Source: Prevotella sp.
GTDB taxonomy: Bacteria; Bacteroidota; Bacteroidia; Bacteroidales; Bacteroidaceae
Assembly (NCBI GenBank): GCA_017632825.1
Contig: JAGBQP010000112.1
Coordinates: 1 to 15,336 of the forward strand
Direction: 5' to 3'
Length of the DNA stretch: 15,336 nucleotides
This document shows, one piece after another, positions 1-7,629 of the stretch. The notes under the pieces are model-generated. The model did no database searches. It was given only the letters and a program-made list of their open reading frames with translations, and was not told the origin of the DNA. The first letter of the stretch is position 1, and every line of letters starts with the position of its first letter. A program made the position numbers and the translations under genes.

Positions 1-35
1 GCGAGATTGAAGTACCATCATCTCCCTCTAATTAA
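1..35 (+). CDS. dapF: 3' end of an upstream gene, probably diaminopimelate epimerase (partial)
   Basis: An open frame entering from the left edge encodes EIEVPSSPSN and stops with TAA at 33-35, eight bases before the dapL start. The two bases before the first full codon (gc) would complete a Gly codon if preceded by g, giving a G-E-I-E-V tail. Diaminopimelate epimerases commonly end in a short strand of the type V-x-x-G-x-I-x-V. DapF acts directly after DapL in the LL-diaminopimelate route, so the neighbour fits. Only about ten codons are visible, so the identity is an inference from tail and context. Confidence 0.45.
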   Translation, partial: EIEVPSSPSN

Positions 36-43
36 TAAAGAAT

Positions 44-1276
44 ATGGCATTAGTAAATATACACTTTCTGAACCTTCAGAACAACTATCTGTTTGCCGAC
101 ATAGCCAAAAAGGTGAACGCTTTAAAGGTGATGCATCCCAAGGCTGACGTTATATCGCTTGGTATTGGTGATGTGACACAACCGCTTTGCCCGGCTGTTG
201 TTGAAGCCATGCACAAAGCTGCCGATGAGATGGCAACTGCCGGTGGTTTTCGTGGTTATGGTCCAGAGCAGGGTTATACGTTTCTGCGCGAGGCAATCCT
301 GAAGAATGACTTTGCGCCGCGAGGAGTCCGCCTGAGCATCGATGAAGTCTTTATCAACGATGGAGCCAAGAGCGATACCGGTAATTTTCAGGAATTGCTT
401 CATTGGGATAATTTCATTGGTGTCACCGATCCTATTTATCCCGTCTATATCGATTCCAATGTGATGATTGGTCGTTGTGGAACCTACCGCGAAGGCCGTT
501 GGACCAATGTACGCTATATGCCTACGACGGCCGAAAACGGTTTTATTCCCGAGTTGCCCAAAGGACGTCCGGTTGACGTTATCTACCTGTGCTATCCCAA
601 TAACCCGACGGGTACGGTCATTACTAAGCAAGAACTGCGCAAATGGGTGAACTATGCTTTGAAGAACGATGCGCTCATCCTTTTTGATGCTGCTTACCAG
701 GCCTATATTCAGGATCCGGAGATACCCCACAGCATCTACGAGATTCGAGGTGCCCGCAAGTGTGCTGTCGAGTTTCGTTCCTTCTCTAAGACGGCTGGCT
801 TTACAGGTGTGCGTTGCGGTTACACCATTGTACCGAAAGAGGTCAGCGTGGCAACCTTTGAAGGTGAGCGTATTCCTCTGAACCAGTTGTGGTTGCGCCG
901 TCAGTGCACCAAGTTCAATGGTACCAGCTATATCTCTCAGCGCGCCGCTGAGGCTATCTATAGCCCGGAAGGCAAGCAGCAAGTAAGCGAGACTATTAGC
1001 TACTATATGGAGAATGCTGCCCGCATGCTGCGTGTTCTACGTGCTATTGGTTTCGAATGCTACGGTGGTGAAAATGCTCCCTACATCTGGATGCGCACGC
1101 CCGATGGCATGGGCTCTTGGCAGTTCTTTGAGGCTCTGCTATATGGCGCTCAGGTTGTATGTACACCAGGTGTGGGCTTTGGTCCTAGTGGTGAGGGCTA
1201 TGTCCGCTTTACGGCCTTCGGCAGTCACGAACGCACTGAGGAGGCTCTGCAGCGTATTGAGAAATGGAATAAATAA
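44..1276 (+). CDS. dapL: LL-diaminopimelate aminotransferase
   Basis: PLP-dependent class I/II aminotransferase that converts tetrahydrodipicolinate plus glutamate to LL-diaminopimelate, bypassing the succinylase and acetylase branches of lysine and peptidoglycan precursor synthesis; cytosolic. The 410-residue length is typical of DapL. The N-terminus MALVN-HF and the block LGIGDVTQPL (residues 39-48) are hallmarks of the family. The PLP site is visible: YPNNPTG at 184-190, D215 and Y218 in FDAAYQAY, and the Schiff-base lysine K249 in SFSKTAGFTGVRCGY. The ATG at 44 is preceded by A-rich sequence (aataaagaat), usual for this phylum, and the protein aligns from its first residue. It follows a probable dapF by 8 nt and precedes glnN by 29 nt with no terminator, so the genes are probably co-transcribed. 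Confidence 0.97.
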   Translation: MALVNIHFLNLQNNYLFADIAKKVNALKVMHPKADVISLGIGDVTQPLCPAVVEAMHKAADEMATAGGFRGYGPEQGYTFLREAILKNDFAPRGVRLSIDEVFINDGAKSDTGNFQELLHWDNFIGVTDPIYPVYIDSNVMIGRCGTYREGRWTNVRYMPTTAENGFIPELPKGRPVDVIYLCYPNNPTGTVITKQELRKWVNYALKNDALILFDAAYQAYIQDPEIPHSIYEIRGARKCAVEFRSFSKTAGFTGVRCGYTIVPKEVSVATFEGERIPLNQLWLRRQCTKFNGTSYISQRAAEAIYSPEGKQQVSETISYYMENAARMLRVLRAIGFECYGGENAPYIWMRTPDGMGSWQFFEALLYGAQVVCTPGVGFGPSGEGYVRFTAFGSHERTEEALQRIEKWNK

Positions 1277-1305
1277 GAGAATAAGTCAAACCCAAAACTT
1301 TCGAC

Positions 1306-3525
1306 ATGATGGAAGCATTAAGATTTCAGGTTGTCGGTGAGGCCTTCAAGAAGAAGCCACTCGACGTAAAAACACCAAGTGAGAGACCTTATGAGTATTT
1401 TGGTAGAAAGGTCTTCAATCGTGAGAAAATGTACAAGTACTTGCCTAAGGATGTGTACGAGAAGATGATTGACGTTATGGATAATGGCGCCCGTCTGGAT
1501 CGTACTGTTGCCGATGCTGTTGCTGCCGGTATGAAGCAATGGGCTACGGAGAATGGCGTTACACACTATACCCACTGGTTCCAACCGCTGACAGAAGGTA
1601 CAGCTGAGAAGCATGACTCGTTTATCGAGCACGATGGCAAAGGCGGTATGGTTGAGGAGTTCTCGGGCAAGCTGCTCGTTCAGCAGGAGCCCGATGCCAG
1701 TTCGTTCCCCTCTGGCGGTATTCGTTCAACCTTCGAGGCGCGTGGCTATTCGGCTTGGGACCCTACGTCGCCCGTTTTCATCATCGACGATACACTCTGC
1801 ATACCCACCGTATTTATCTCATATAGCGGCGAAGCACTCGATTACAAGGCACCTTTGCTGCGTGCCCTGCATGCCGTCAACGTGGCAGCTACTGACGTTT
1901 GCCATTACTTTGACCCTACTGTCAAGAAGGTAACATCTAATCTCGGATGGGAGCAGGAGTACTTCTTGGTTGACGAGGGCCTTTATGCAGCCCGTCCCGA
2001 TCTGCTACTAACAGGTCGTACCTTGATGGGTCACGATTCGGCCAAGAATCAACAGATGGACGACCATTACTTTGGTGCTATTCCCGAACGTGTGCAGGCC
2101 TTTATGAAAGACCTTGAGATTGCAGCCCTTGAGTTGGGCGTTCCTTGTAAGACACGCCATAACGAGGTGGCTCCTAACCAGTTTGAGTTGGCCCCCATCT
2201 TCGAGGATACCAATCTGGCTGTTGACCACAACATGCTGCTGATGTCTGTCATGAAGCGTGTGGCCCGTAAGCACGGTTTCCGCGTGCTTTTACACGAAAA
2301 GCCTTTCGCCGGTATCAACGGTTCTGGCAAACACAATAACTGGAGCCTCTCTACCGATAACGGCATTTTGCTCCACGCACCTGGTAAAACACCTGAGCAG
2401 AACTTGCGCTTTGCAACCTTCATTGTGGAGACACTGATGGGTGTCTATCGCCATAACGGTTTGCTGAAGGCCAGCATCATGAGTGCCACAAACGCCCATC
2501 GTCTTGGTGCCAACGAGGCTCCCCCTGCTATTGTCAGCTCTTTCTTAGGTAAGCAGGTCAGCGAACTGCTCGATCATATAGAGAAGGCCGACAAAGACGA
2601 TATCCTCGCTATGGCTGGTAAGCAGGGCTTGAAGATGGATATAGCTGAGATTCCTGAACTATTTATCGATAATACTGATCGTAACAGAACAAGTCCATTT
2701 GCCTTCACGGGCAACCGTTTCGAGTTCCGTGCCGTAGGTAGCGAGGCTAACTGTGCTAGCGCTATGATTGCTCTTAATTCTGCTGTTGCTGAGGCTTTGG
2801 TTAGTTTTAAGCAGCGTGTTGACGCCCGTATTCCCGAACTCGAAAAGCAACTTGCCGGTAGTGGTCATAGTGCTACATTCCACGCCATTATTGATGTGTT
2901 GCGTGAGGATATTAAGACCTGTAAACCCATCCGTTTTGATGGTAATGGCTATAGTGACGAGTGGGTTGTAGAGGCCGAGAAACGAGGTCTTGATGTGGAG
3001 AAATCTTGTCCTAAGATTTTTGAGCGCTATCTCGATGAGGCTAGTATTCAGATGTTTGAAAGTCTTGGTGTTATGACACGCAAGGAATTGGAAGCCAGAA
3101 ATGAGGTGAAATGGGAAACCTATACCAAGAAAATACAGATAGAGGCACGTGTTCTGGGCGATTTGTCGATGAACCACATCATCCCCGTGGCTACACGCTA
3201 TCAGAGCCAATTGCTTAGCAATGTCAACAACATGGCTGTAGTATTCCCCATCGATACTGCAGACAAACTCTCAGCACGTAACAAAAAGATTATCGAAGAG
3301 ATAGCCGAGCGCACCAGCGCTATCGAGAAAGGTGTTGAAGAGCTCGTTGAAGCCCGCAAGCAAGCCAATAAGATTGCTGACGAACATCTGAAAGCTATTG
3401 CCTATCATGACTGCGTGGAGCCGAAGCTCGACACAATTCGCTATCAGATAGACAAACTGGAACTGGTCGTTGACGATGCTCTCTGGCCGCTACCTAAGTA
3501 CCGTGAACTGCTGTTCATAAGATAA
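1306..3525 (+). CDS. glnN: glutamine synthetase, type III (GlnN)
   Basis: ATP-dependent synthesis of glutamine from glutamate and ammonium; large GSIII form of Bacteroidetes, some cyanobacteria and others, a dodecamer of about 730-residue subunits. The 739 residues match that class and are far longer than type I or II enzymes. Visible blocks: FPSGGIRSTFEARGYSAWDP (134-153, a GSIII signature region), GWEQEYFLVD (214-223), RHNEVAPNQFELAPIFE (284-300) and FAGINGSGKHNNWSL (334-348) for glutamate and metal binding, LGANEAPPAIVS (400-411), and DRNRTSPFAFTGNRFEFRA (458-476) with catalytic arginines. The C-terminal region (about 650-715) is charged and helical. ATG codons at 1306 and 1309 are adjacent and either could be used. 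It lies 29 nt behind dapL and ends before a strong terminator. No nitrogen-regulatory site was recognised. Confidence 0.97.
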   Translation: MMEALRFQVVGEAFKKKPLDVKTPSERPYEYFGRKVFNREKMYKYLPKDVYEKMIDVMDNGARLDRTVADAVAAGMKQWATENGVTHYTHWFQPLTEGTAEKHDSFIEHDGKGGMVEEFSGKLLVQQEPDASSFPSGGIRSTFEARGYSAWDPTSPVFIIDDTLCIPTVFISYSGEALDYKAPLLRALHAVNVAATDVCHYFDPTVKKVTSNLGWEQEYFLVDEGLYAARPDLLLTGRTLMGHDSAKNQQMDDHYFGAIPERVQAFMKDLEIAALELGVPCKTRHNEVAPNQFELAPIFEDTNLAVDHNMLLMSVMKRVARKHGFRVLLHEKPFAGINGSGKHNNWSLSTDNGILLHAPGKTPEQNLRFATFIVETLMGVYRHNGLLKASIMSATNAHRLGANEAPPAIVSSFLGKQVSELLDHIEKADKDDILAMAGKQGLKMDIAEIPELFIDNTDRNRTSPFAFTGNRFEFRAVGSEANCASAMIALNSAVAEALVSFKQRVDARIPELEKQLAGSGHSATFHAIIDVLREDIKTCKPIRFDGNGYSDEWVVEAEKRGLDVEKSCPKIFERYLDEASIQMFESLGVMTRKELEARNEVKWETYTKKIQIEARVLGDLSMNHIIPVATRYQSQLLSNVNNMAVVFPIDTADKLSARNKKIIEEIAERTSAIEKGVEELVEARKQANKIADEHLKAIAYHDCVEPKLDTIRYQIDKLELVVDDALWPLPKYRELLFIR

Positions 3526-3603
3526 AAACAATTATTTTTTTGTCAAGGCTTTTGGCTACATCCCTGCTTCTGCAGGGCAGCACAAATGTTTGACGTTTGC
3601 CAA

Positions 3604-3644
3604 GGGGGTTCGCACTGTGACAGTTCGAACCCCCTCCTTTTTTT
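3604..3644 (+). terminator. Rho-independent terminator after glnN
   Basis: A 9-bp G/C-rich stem, GGGGGTTCG (3604-3612) with CGAACCCCC (3626-3634), continues after one mismatch into ACTG/CAGT (3614-3617 with 3621-3624) around a 3-nt loop. Seven T follow at 3638-3644. It closes the dapL-glnN unit. The strand opposite has no T-run after the stem, so it should act mainly on + transcripts. Confidence 0.88.
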
Positions 3645-3653
3645 CGTTTTCTT

Positions 3654-4364
3654 TTAATCAGATAATTCTTTCAGCGCTCCGTTTTCCCATACGACGATTG
3701 GTGTCTTTGCAACGATACGTCCGCTGTGAGTTTTGACGACGGCCTGATAGCAATCTCCTTCGCTTGGAGTGTTGTCATCTTTCCAGATACCGTTGCCGGC
3801 AAATGTCGTCACGGCCGACAGCCCGACCTGCGTGGGATTATCCAATGACCAAGAGCGTACTTGTACAAAGAGATAATAGGGTACGTCTTCATCTTCGATT
3901 CCTGATGTCTGGAGTCTAAGTATTTGTCTGTCCCATTTACCCATCGATACAGTCTCAGGATCTATAAACTTAATGCTCACTCCCTTGGTTTTGAATGACT
4001 TGATCTGATTGGAGTATATGGGATCTTTGCTGGAGAGACATACCATTGTATAATAATAGGTGGTGTCTGGCTCCAGCCCTCGAAGACCAAAACCGCGGGC
4101 ATTTGTGTCCGTGATGGTGTTGAAACTCATAAGGGCGTGGGAATTGGTGAGATCATTGTTGACGCCATAGTGTATTTCAAAAAAGCCTTTGTCCTGAACA
4201 GGTATAAAGGCCGATGTGCTTCCGATGTTAGTAGCTTCGGGCAAGTGGTCCACGAAAGCATATTGACTAGTGGTGTCGTTGTCATGTTCGTTGTCGCATG
4301 ATGAAAGCATGACGCCTGTCACAGCGAAAAAGCTTAGAAGTGTGTTCCTGAAAAAGTGTGTCAT
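3654..4364 (-). CDS. predicted surface lipoprotein with Fn3-like domain, function unknown
   Basis: 236 residues. The N-terminus has a short hydrophobic signal (residues 8-20) and lipobox LSSC with the lipidated cysteine at C23. The residues after it (DNEHDND) are acidic, resembling the surface-export signals described for Bacteroidetes lipoproteins, so outer-leaflet display is plausible but not proven. Residues about 40-127 look like a fibronectin type III fold: alternating beta-strands, then GLRGLEPDTTYYYTMVCL (93-110), the usual L-x-P-x-T-x-Y-Y core. Residues about 130-236 are probably a second beta-rich domain without a recognised family. No catalytic motif is seen. It converges on glnN, has no co-directional neighbour, and has a -7-like box 66-73 nt upstream. 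Not a SusD or other recognised glycan-binding family. The gene call is firm, the role open. Confidence 0.82.
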   Translation of the reverse strand: MTHFFRNTLLSFFAVTGVMLSSCDNEHDNDTTSQYAFVDHLPEATNIGSTSAFIPVQDKGFFEIHYGVNNDLTNSHALMSFNTITDTNARGFGLRGLEPDTTYYYTMVCLSSKDPIYSNQIKSFKTKGVSIKFIDPETVSMGKWDRQILRLQTSGIEDEDVPYYLFVQVRSWSLDNPTQVGLSAVTTFAGNGIWKDDNTPSEGDCYQAVVKTHSGRIVAKTPIVVWENGALKELSD

Positions 4365-4429
4365 TGTTTATATTTTTTTAATTAGTTTTTTTGTGGGAGG
4401 GTGTAAAGACCTGCCTTTAAAATCGCTTG

Positions 4430-4437
4430 CAAAGATA
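4430..4437 (-). promoter_or_regulatory. -7 box of the lipoprotein promoter
   Basis: The minus strand reads TATCTTTG, an exact fit to the Bacteroidetes -7 consensus TAnnTTTG, 66-73 nt upstream of the lipoprotein start codon. No convincing TTTG-type -33 element lies at the usual 19-21 nt spacing, so the promoter call rests on the -7 box and its position. Confidence 0.5.
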
Positions 4438-4507
4438 ATCAATTTGTTTTAATTCTATTATTGTTTTTGATTTTTTTTACTTTACAGAGGAAAAACATAT
4501 TTCTGAG

Positions 4508-4551
4508 AAAAAAATATCTCATGGCGTTTCCGTAAACAGCGCCATGAGATA
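4508..4551 (-). terminator. strong Rho-independent terminator after the peroxidase-nitroreductase gene
   Basis: Perfect 12-bp inverted repeat: TATCTCATGGCG at 4515-4526 and CGCCATGAGATA at 4540-4551, with a 13-nt loop. Read on the minus strand the stem is followed by seven T (the A-run at 4508-4514). It lies 47 nt beyond the stop codon at 4598 and is the only clear terminator seen for the five-gene minus-strand cluster. Confidence 0.9.
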
Positions 4552-4597
4552 AGATTGAAATGCGATAAGTAACTGAACGATATCAGTTCATGTTTTT

Positions 4598-5686
4598 TTA
4601 CTGAATGAACTTCACCTTCGATGCATCACGAGGCTTGGCAGCCGGTTGCTCATCAGGATAACCGATTGCCAGAATGTAGTTAAGTTTGTAACCCTCAGGA
4701 ATGTCGAGTTTATCGAGAAAGAACTTACCATCGGCATTAGAGTTCAGCCATCGTACTGGGCCACCGAGGCAACAAGTGCCAAGGCCCAATGCCTGAGCTG
4801 CCAGCATCATGTTTTCGCCCAGCAGTCCAGCATCGAGATCGCCACCATTTGTCGGAGTGCAGACACAAATCATATTGGGTGAATTGTAAAGTCCGCGGCA
4901 CACTTTGTTAACATCGGCAATGAGCTGCTGGTCTTCCACCACACGGATAATCCACGGCTGGCGATTCACGCCGCTGGGCGCATTGATACCGGCACGAGCA
5001 ACCATTTCCAGCTTTTCATGCTCAACAGGCTTCGCCTGGTATTTTCGGATAGAGCGGCGTTCCATAATGTTGCTCAGCACGGGGTTAACCTCCATGCAGA
5101 TGTCTGCTTCGACAGTAGTCATCTTGTCCGTTGGTTCATAGCGTTTCAGTACGCGGCCGTCGCGCGATACCAGAAACTTGGTGAAGTTCCACTTGATATC
5201 GGTTTTCTTGTCGTATTCAGGATCCTGTTTACGCAGCATGTTGTCCATCATCTTGCCGCGCTGGTCATTGGTGTCAAAACCTCCAAAGCTCTTCTGTGCT
5301 TTCAGCCATGTGTAGAGGGGGGACTCATTGGCACCGTTAACCTCAATCTTGTCGAACTGCGGAAAGTGAATGTCGAAGTTGGCGGTGCAGAACTCGTGAA
5401 TCTCTTGAATGCTACCTGGAGCCTGCTGTCCAAACTGATTACAAGGGAAGTCTAGAATCTCCAAACCTTGGCTGCTGTACTTCTCGTAGAGAGCTTCTAA
5501 CTCTTTGTACTGTGGTGTGAAGCCGCAGCGGGTGGCTGTGTTGACAATCAGTAGCACTTTGCCTTTGTAGTTGGAGAGTGAAACCTCCTGTCCAGCATCG
5601 TCTTTTACCTTGAAATCGTAAATACTCTGTGCTGAAAGCGTCAGCACGCTAATCATTGCCATGAGGCTGAGAAACAATTTGCGCAT
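4598..5686 (-). CDS. exported glutathione-peroxidase / nitroreductase fusion protein
   Basis: 362 residues, two enzymes in one chain. Residues 1-19 form a Sec signal peptide (MRK, hydrophobic core, LSA then Q20); a Gln after the cleavage site is typical of Bacteroidetes signal-peptidase-I substrates. Residues about 22-185 are a glutathione-peroxidase-like thiol peroxidase: peroxidatic C54 in NTATRCGFTPQ, FPCNQFGQQ with tetrad Q88, W166-N167 in WNFTKFLVSRDG, and C100 in the position of the resolving Cys of thioredoxin-dependent members. Residues about 205-362 are an FMN-dependent nitroreductase: RRSIRKY (210-216), NAPSGVNRQPW (235-245), GLLGENMMLAAQALGLGTCCLGG (287-309), and a C-terminal AIGYPDEQPAAKPR. 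I chose the ATG at 5686 because the frame upstream to 5839 runs through the preceding gene and shows no homologous character. It is the last gene of the minus-strand redox cluster. Substrates are unknown. Confidence 0.93.
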   Translation of the reverse strand: MRKLFLSLMAMISVLTLSAQSIYDFKVKDDAGQEVSLSNYKGKVLLIVNTATRCGFTPQYKELEALYEKYSSQGLEILDFPCNQFGQQAPGSIQEIHEFCTANFDIHFPQFDKIEVNGANESPLYTWLKAQKSFGGFDTNDQRGKMMDNMLRKQDPEYDKKTDIKWNFTKFLVSRDGRVLKRYEPTDKMTTVEADICMEVNPVLSNIMERRSIRKYQAKPVEHEKLEMVARAGINAPSGVNRQPWIIRVVEDQQLIADVNKVCRGLYNSPNMICVCTPTNGGDLDAGLLGENMMLAAQALGLGTCCLGGPVRWLNSNADGKFFLDKLDIPEGYKLNYILAIGYPDEQPAAKPRDASKVKFIQ

Positions 5687-5742
5687 ATTATAAATGTTTT
5701 TGTGTTCGTATTTTTGTTTTGGAACTCGTAATAATATGATTG

Positions 5743-6696
5743 TTAAGATACGACATTGATACTTTGGCCGTTTACAAAAGCTTTGACGTTGTCGATGGCT
5801 ATCTGTAGTAGTCGGCGGCGAGCTTCCTTCGTTGCCCATGCTATGTGGGGAGTGATAAACGCATTTGGCTGAGCCAGCAGAGGATTGTTTGCCTTAGGCG
5901 GTTCCTCCGTCAGTACATCAGCACAGAAGGCAGCCAGCCGATTATCTGTCAGCGCATCGCTCACGGCCTGATCATCAACCAATGGCCCTCGGCCAGTATT
6001 GATGAGTATGGCGGTCGGTTTCATCATTCTTATGCTCTTGTCATTGATGAGATGGCGCGTTTCTGGAGTCAGCGGACAGTGCAAGGTTATCACATCGCAC
6101 TCTTCCAGCAGTTCATTTATTGTTTTCTTAGTGATGTACGGAGGCAAATTGTCGACTGTCTTGCTGGTGCAGGCAGCCACGTTCATGCCGAAAGCATTTG
6201 CGATGGCAGCTACGCGTTGGCCGATATTTCCCAAACCAACGATGCCGATTTGCTTTCCTGCCAGTTCCGTCAGGTTCGTGTCCCAATAGCTGAAGTCTGG
6301 ATTCTTCGTCCACCGTCCGTCCCTGTTGAGCAGTGCATAATGTTCGGTACGATTAGTCACTGTCAACAAATGGGCAAAAACCATCTGTGCTACACTCTCA
6401 GTGCTGTAGGCCGGTACGTTAGTCACGACAATGCCCTTTTCATTTGCAGCATTGACATCAACCACATTATAGCCAGTTGCTAGCACTCCAATGTAACGGA
6501 GTCGTGGCAGCTGTTCTATTTCTTCCCTGCCAAGCACCACTTTGTTGGTCAGCACAATCTCTGCGTCGGTAGCTCTTGCTATCGTTTCGCTGGGTGCTGT
6601 TCGTTCGTACATCGTCACCTTGCCGAGCTGTTCCAGCTCTAGCCAAGAGAGGTCGCCGGGGTTGGCCGTATAGCCGTCAAGTATTACGATATTCAT
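5743..6696 (-). CDS. D-2-hydroxyacid dehydrogenase (glycerate / hydroxypyruvate reductase-like)
   Basis: NAD(P)H-dependent reduction of 2-keto acids to D-2-hydroxy acids; cytosolic. 317 residues, normal for the family. The nucleotide-binding Rossmann motif is GLGNIG (154-159), and the catalytic triad is R236 in NTGRGPLVD, E265 in TEEPP and H284 in TPHIAWAT. ATGYNVVDV at 73-81 and NVPAYSTESVAQ at 93-104 are substrate-domain blocks typical of glycerate dehydrogenase (HprA-like) members, so hydroxypyruvate or glyoxylate is the best guess, but specificity cannot be read here. It starts 57 nt after the MarR stop and ends 56 nt before the exported fusion gene, all on the same strand with no terminator or -7 box between, so co-transcription is likely. 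Its link to peroxide defence is unclear. Confidence 0.92.
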   Translation of the reverse strand: MNIVILDGYTANPGDLSWLELEQLGKVTMYERTAPSETIARATDAEIVLTNKVVLGREEIEQLPRLRYIGVLATGYNVVDVNAANEKGIVVTNVPAYSTESVAQMVFAHLLTVTNRTEHYALLNRDGRWTKNPDFSYWDTNLTELAGKQIGIVGLGNIGQRVAAIANAFGMNVAACTSKTVDNLPPYITKKTINELLEECDVITLHCPLTPETRHLINDKSIRMMKPTAILINTGRGPLVDDQAVSDALTDNRLAAFCADVLTEEPPKANNPLLAQPNAFITPHIAWATKEARRRLLQIAIDNVKAFVNGQSINVVS

Positions 6697-6753
6697 GTTT
6701 TCTTTTTCTTTGTCGTTTTACCGTTCAAGAATGTTTCTTCAGCGCCTTGTCGC

Positions 6754-7197
6754 CTATTTCTTTTTCAGTGTGTCGATGATTGCGTCAAGTGACTGTGCCA
6801 AACAAGTATAGTCGTTGAGCTGTAGCGGACATGCCTTCATCTCTTCACCCATTCCGGTGGGAATACACTGATAGGCCTGCTCTTCCATCTGTTGTCCTTT
6901 TTCGGTCAGCGATACTATCTGCTGTCGCTTGTCTTCCTTGCCACGCTGACGTACTACCAGTCCCAGCTTCTCCATGCGCTGCAGCAGGGGAGTTACGGTG
7001 TTGGTTTCCAATAGCAGGCGGTGAGCAATGTCGTTCACCGGCTGACAATCTTTCTCCCACAGCACCATCATGACCAGATACTGCGGATAGGTTATGCCTA
7101 ATTGGTTCAGCAGTGGGGTGTAGGCTTGCGTAATAAGTCTTGCGGCTGTGTAAAGCCTGAAACAAATTTGATTCTTTAATTGCAATTCTGCGTGCAT
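6754..7197 (-). CDS. MarR-family regulator, OhrR-like organic-peroxide sensor
   Basis: 147-residue winged-helix repressor of the MarR family. Its N-terminus matches the OhrR subgroup: ICFRLYTAARLITQAY (11-26), then LGITYPQYLVMMVLWE (33-48). C12, Y26 and Y37 keep the exact spacing of B. subtilis OhrR C15, Y29 and Y40, the peroxide-reactive cysteine and its two tyrosine partners. The recognition-helix and wing region is LLLETNTVTPLLQRMEKLGLVVRQRGKEDKR, residues 61-91. Additional cysteines at 51, 111, 123 and 132 leave room for a two-Cys mechanism as in Xanthomonas OhrR. No ohr gene is present; the likely targets are its own cluster of peroxidases and flavoproteins. It starts 15 nt after the PNPOx-like gene stop. 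The OhrR assignment is by motif; the family call is secure. Confidence 0.92.
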   Translation of the reverse strand: MHAELQLKNQICFRLYTAARLITQAYTPLLNQLGITYPQYLVMMVLWEKDCQPVNDIAHRLLLETNTVTPLLQRMEKLGLVVRQRGKEDKRQQIVSLTEKGQQMEEQAYQCIPTGMGEEMKACPLQLNDYTCLAQSLDAIIDTLKKK

Positions 7198-7212
7198 AAT
7201 CCTTAATGCAGT

Positions 7213-7611
7213 TTAGAAAGAAACTGTCTCGACCAGTTCCATCATTTTGAAGAAGTCGGCCTTTGCATCCTTAAGATAGTACATCACACCATTTTCGCCG
7301 TTCTCACCAAGAGCAGGTTTCAGTACGGGCATCTTCTCGACCAGCGCCTTGCCCACCTCGGGACGGTTATCCTCTATCAGCTTGCAGGCGATACGAAGGG
7401 TTTGTCCCTTGAAGGCACAGATTTCTGCCTTCTGGTTGTTGGCAATCTGACGTGTGGTGTTTGTCTTGCCGAACGCCATGATATAGATTTTATCCTCGTA
7501 ATAGAGCATGGCACCGTAGGGACGTACGCGAGGCTGATCGCCTTCAACAGTTGCGAGGTAGAACGTTCCGGCTTGCTCTAGGAAATCGAACACTTTCTTT
7601 GCAGCTTCCAT
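7213..7611 (-). CDS. pyridoxamine 5'-phosphate oxidase-family flavoprotein
   Basis: 132-residue protein of the PNPOx-like split-barrel family, small cytosolic proteins that usually bind FMN (some bind F420 or haem). The N-terminal block GTFYLATVEGDQPRVRPYG (15-33) is the family's beta-strand and flavin-phosphate region; KIYIMAFGKTNTTRQIANN (41-59) and KAEICAF (61-67) follow as in related Bacteroidetes proteins. It is too short for true PdxH, so vitamin B6 synthesis is unlikely; a stress-related flavin reductase or flavin carrier is the reasonable guess. The start at 7611 gives the full conserved N-terminus. It precedes the MarR gene by 15 nt, implying co-transcription, and has an inverted repeat 19 nt upstream of its start codon. 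Confidence 0.88.
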   Translation of the reverse strand: MEAAKKVFDFLEQAGTFYLATVEGDQPRVRPYGAMLYYEDKIYIMAFGKTNTTRQIANNQKAEICAFKGQTLRIACKLIEDNRPEVGKALVEKMPVLKPALGENGENGVMYYLKDAKADFFKMMELVETVSF

Positions 7612-7629
7612 GTTATTCTTGTTTTTTTC

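Noticed and set aside
122..982. Open frame of 286 codons antisense to dapL
   Set aside because: It lies inside a certain gene, its translation has no recognisable motif, and it is explained by codon bias of dapL.
4571..4598. Hairpin AACTGA/TCAGTT followed by a T-run on the + strand
   Set aside because: No + strand gene ends there and the stem is short; the real terminator of this locus is on the minus strand at 4508-4551.
5687..5839. 51-codon N-terminal extension of the exported fusion protein
   Set aside because: It overlaps the end of the preceding gene and would bury the signal peptide; the ATG at 5686 gives a canonical export signal.
5845..6483. Open frame of 212 codons antisense to the D-2-hydroxyacid dehydrogenase gene
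   Set aside because: Shadow of a gene with intact cofactor and catalytic motifs.
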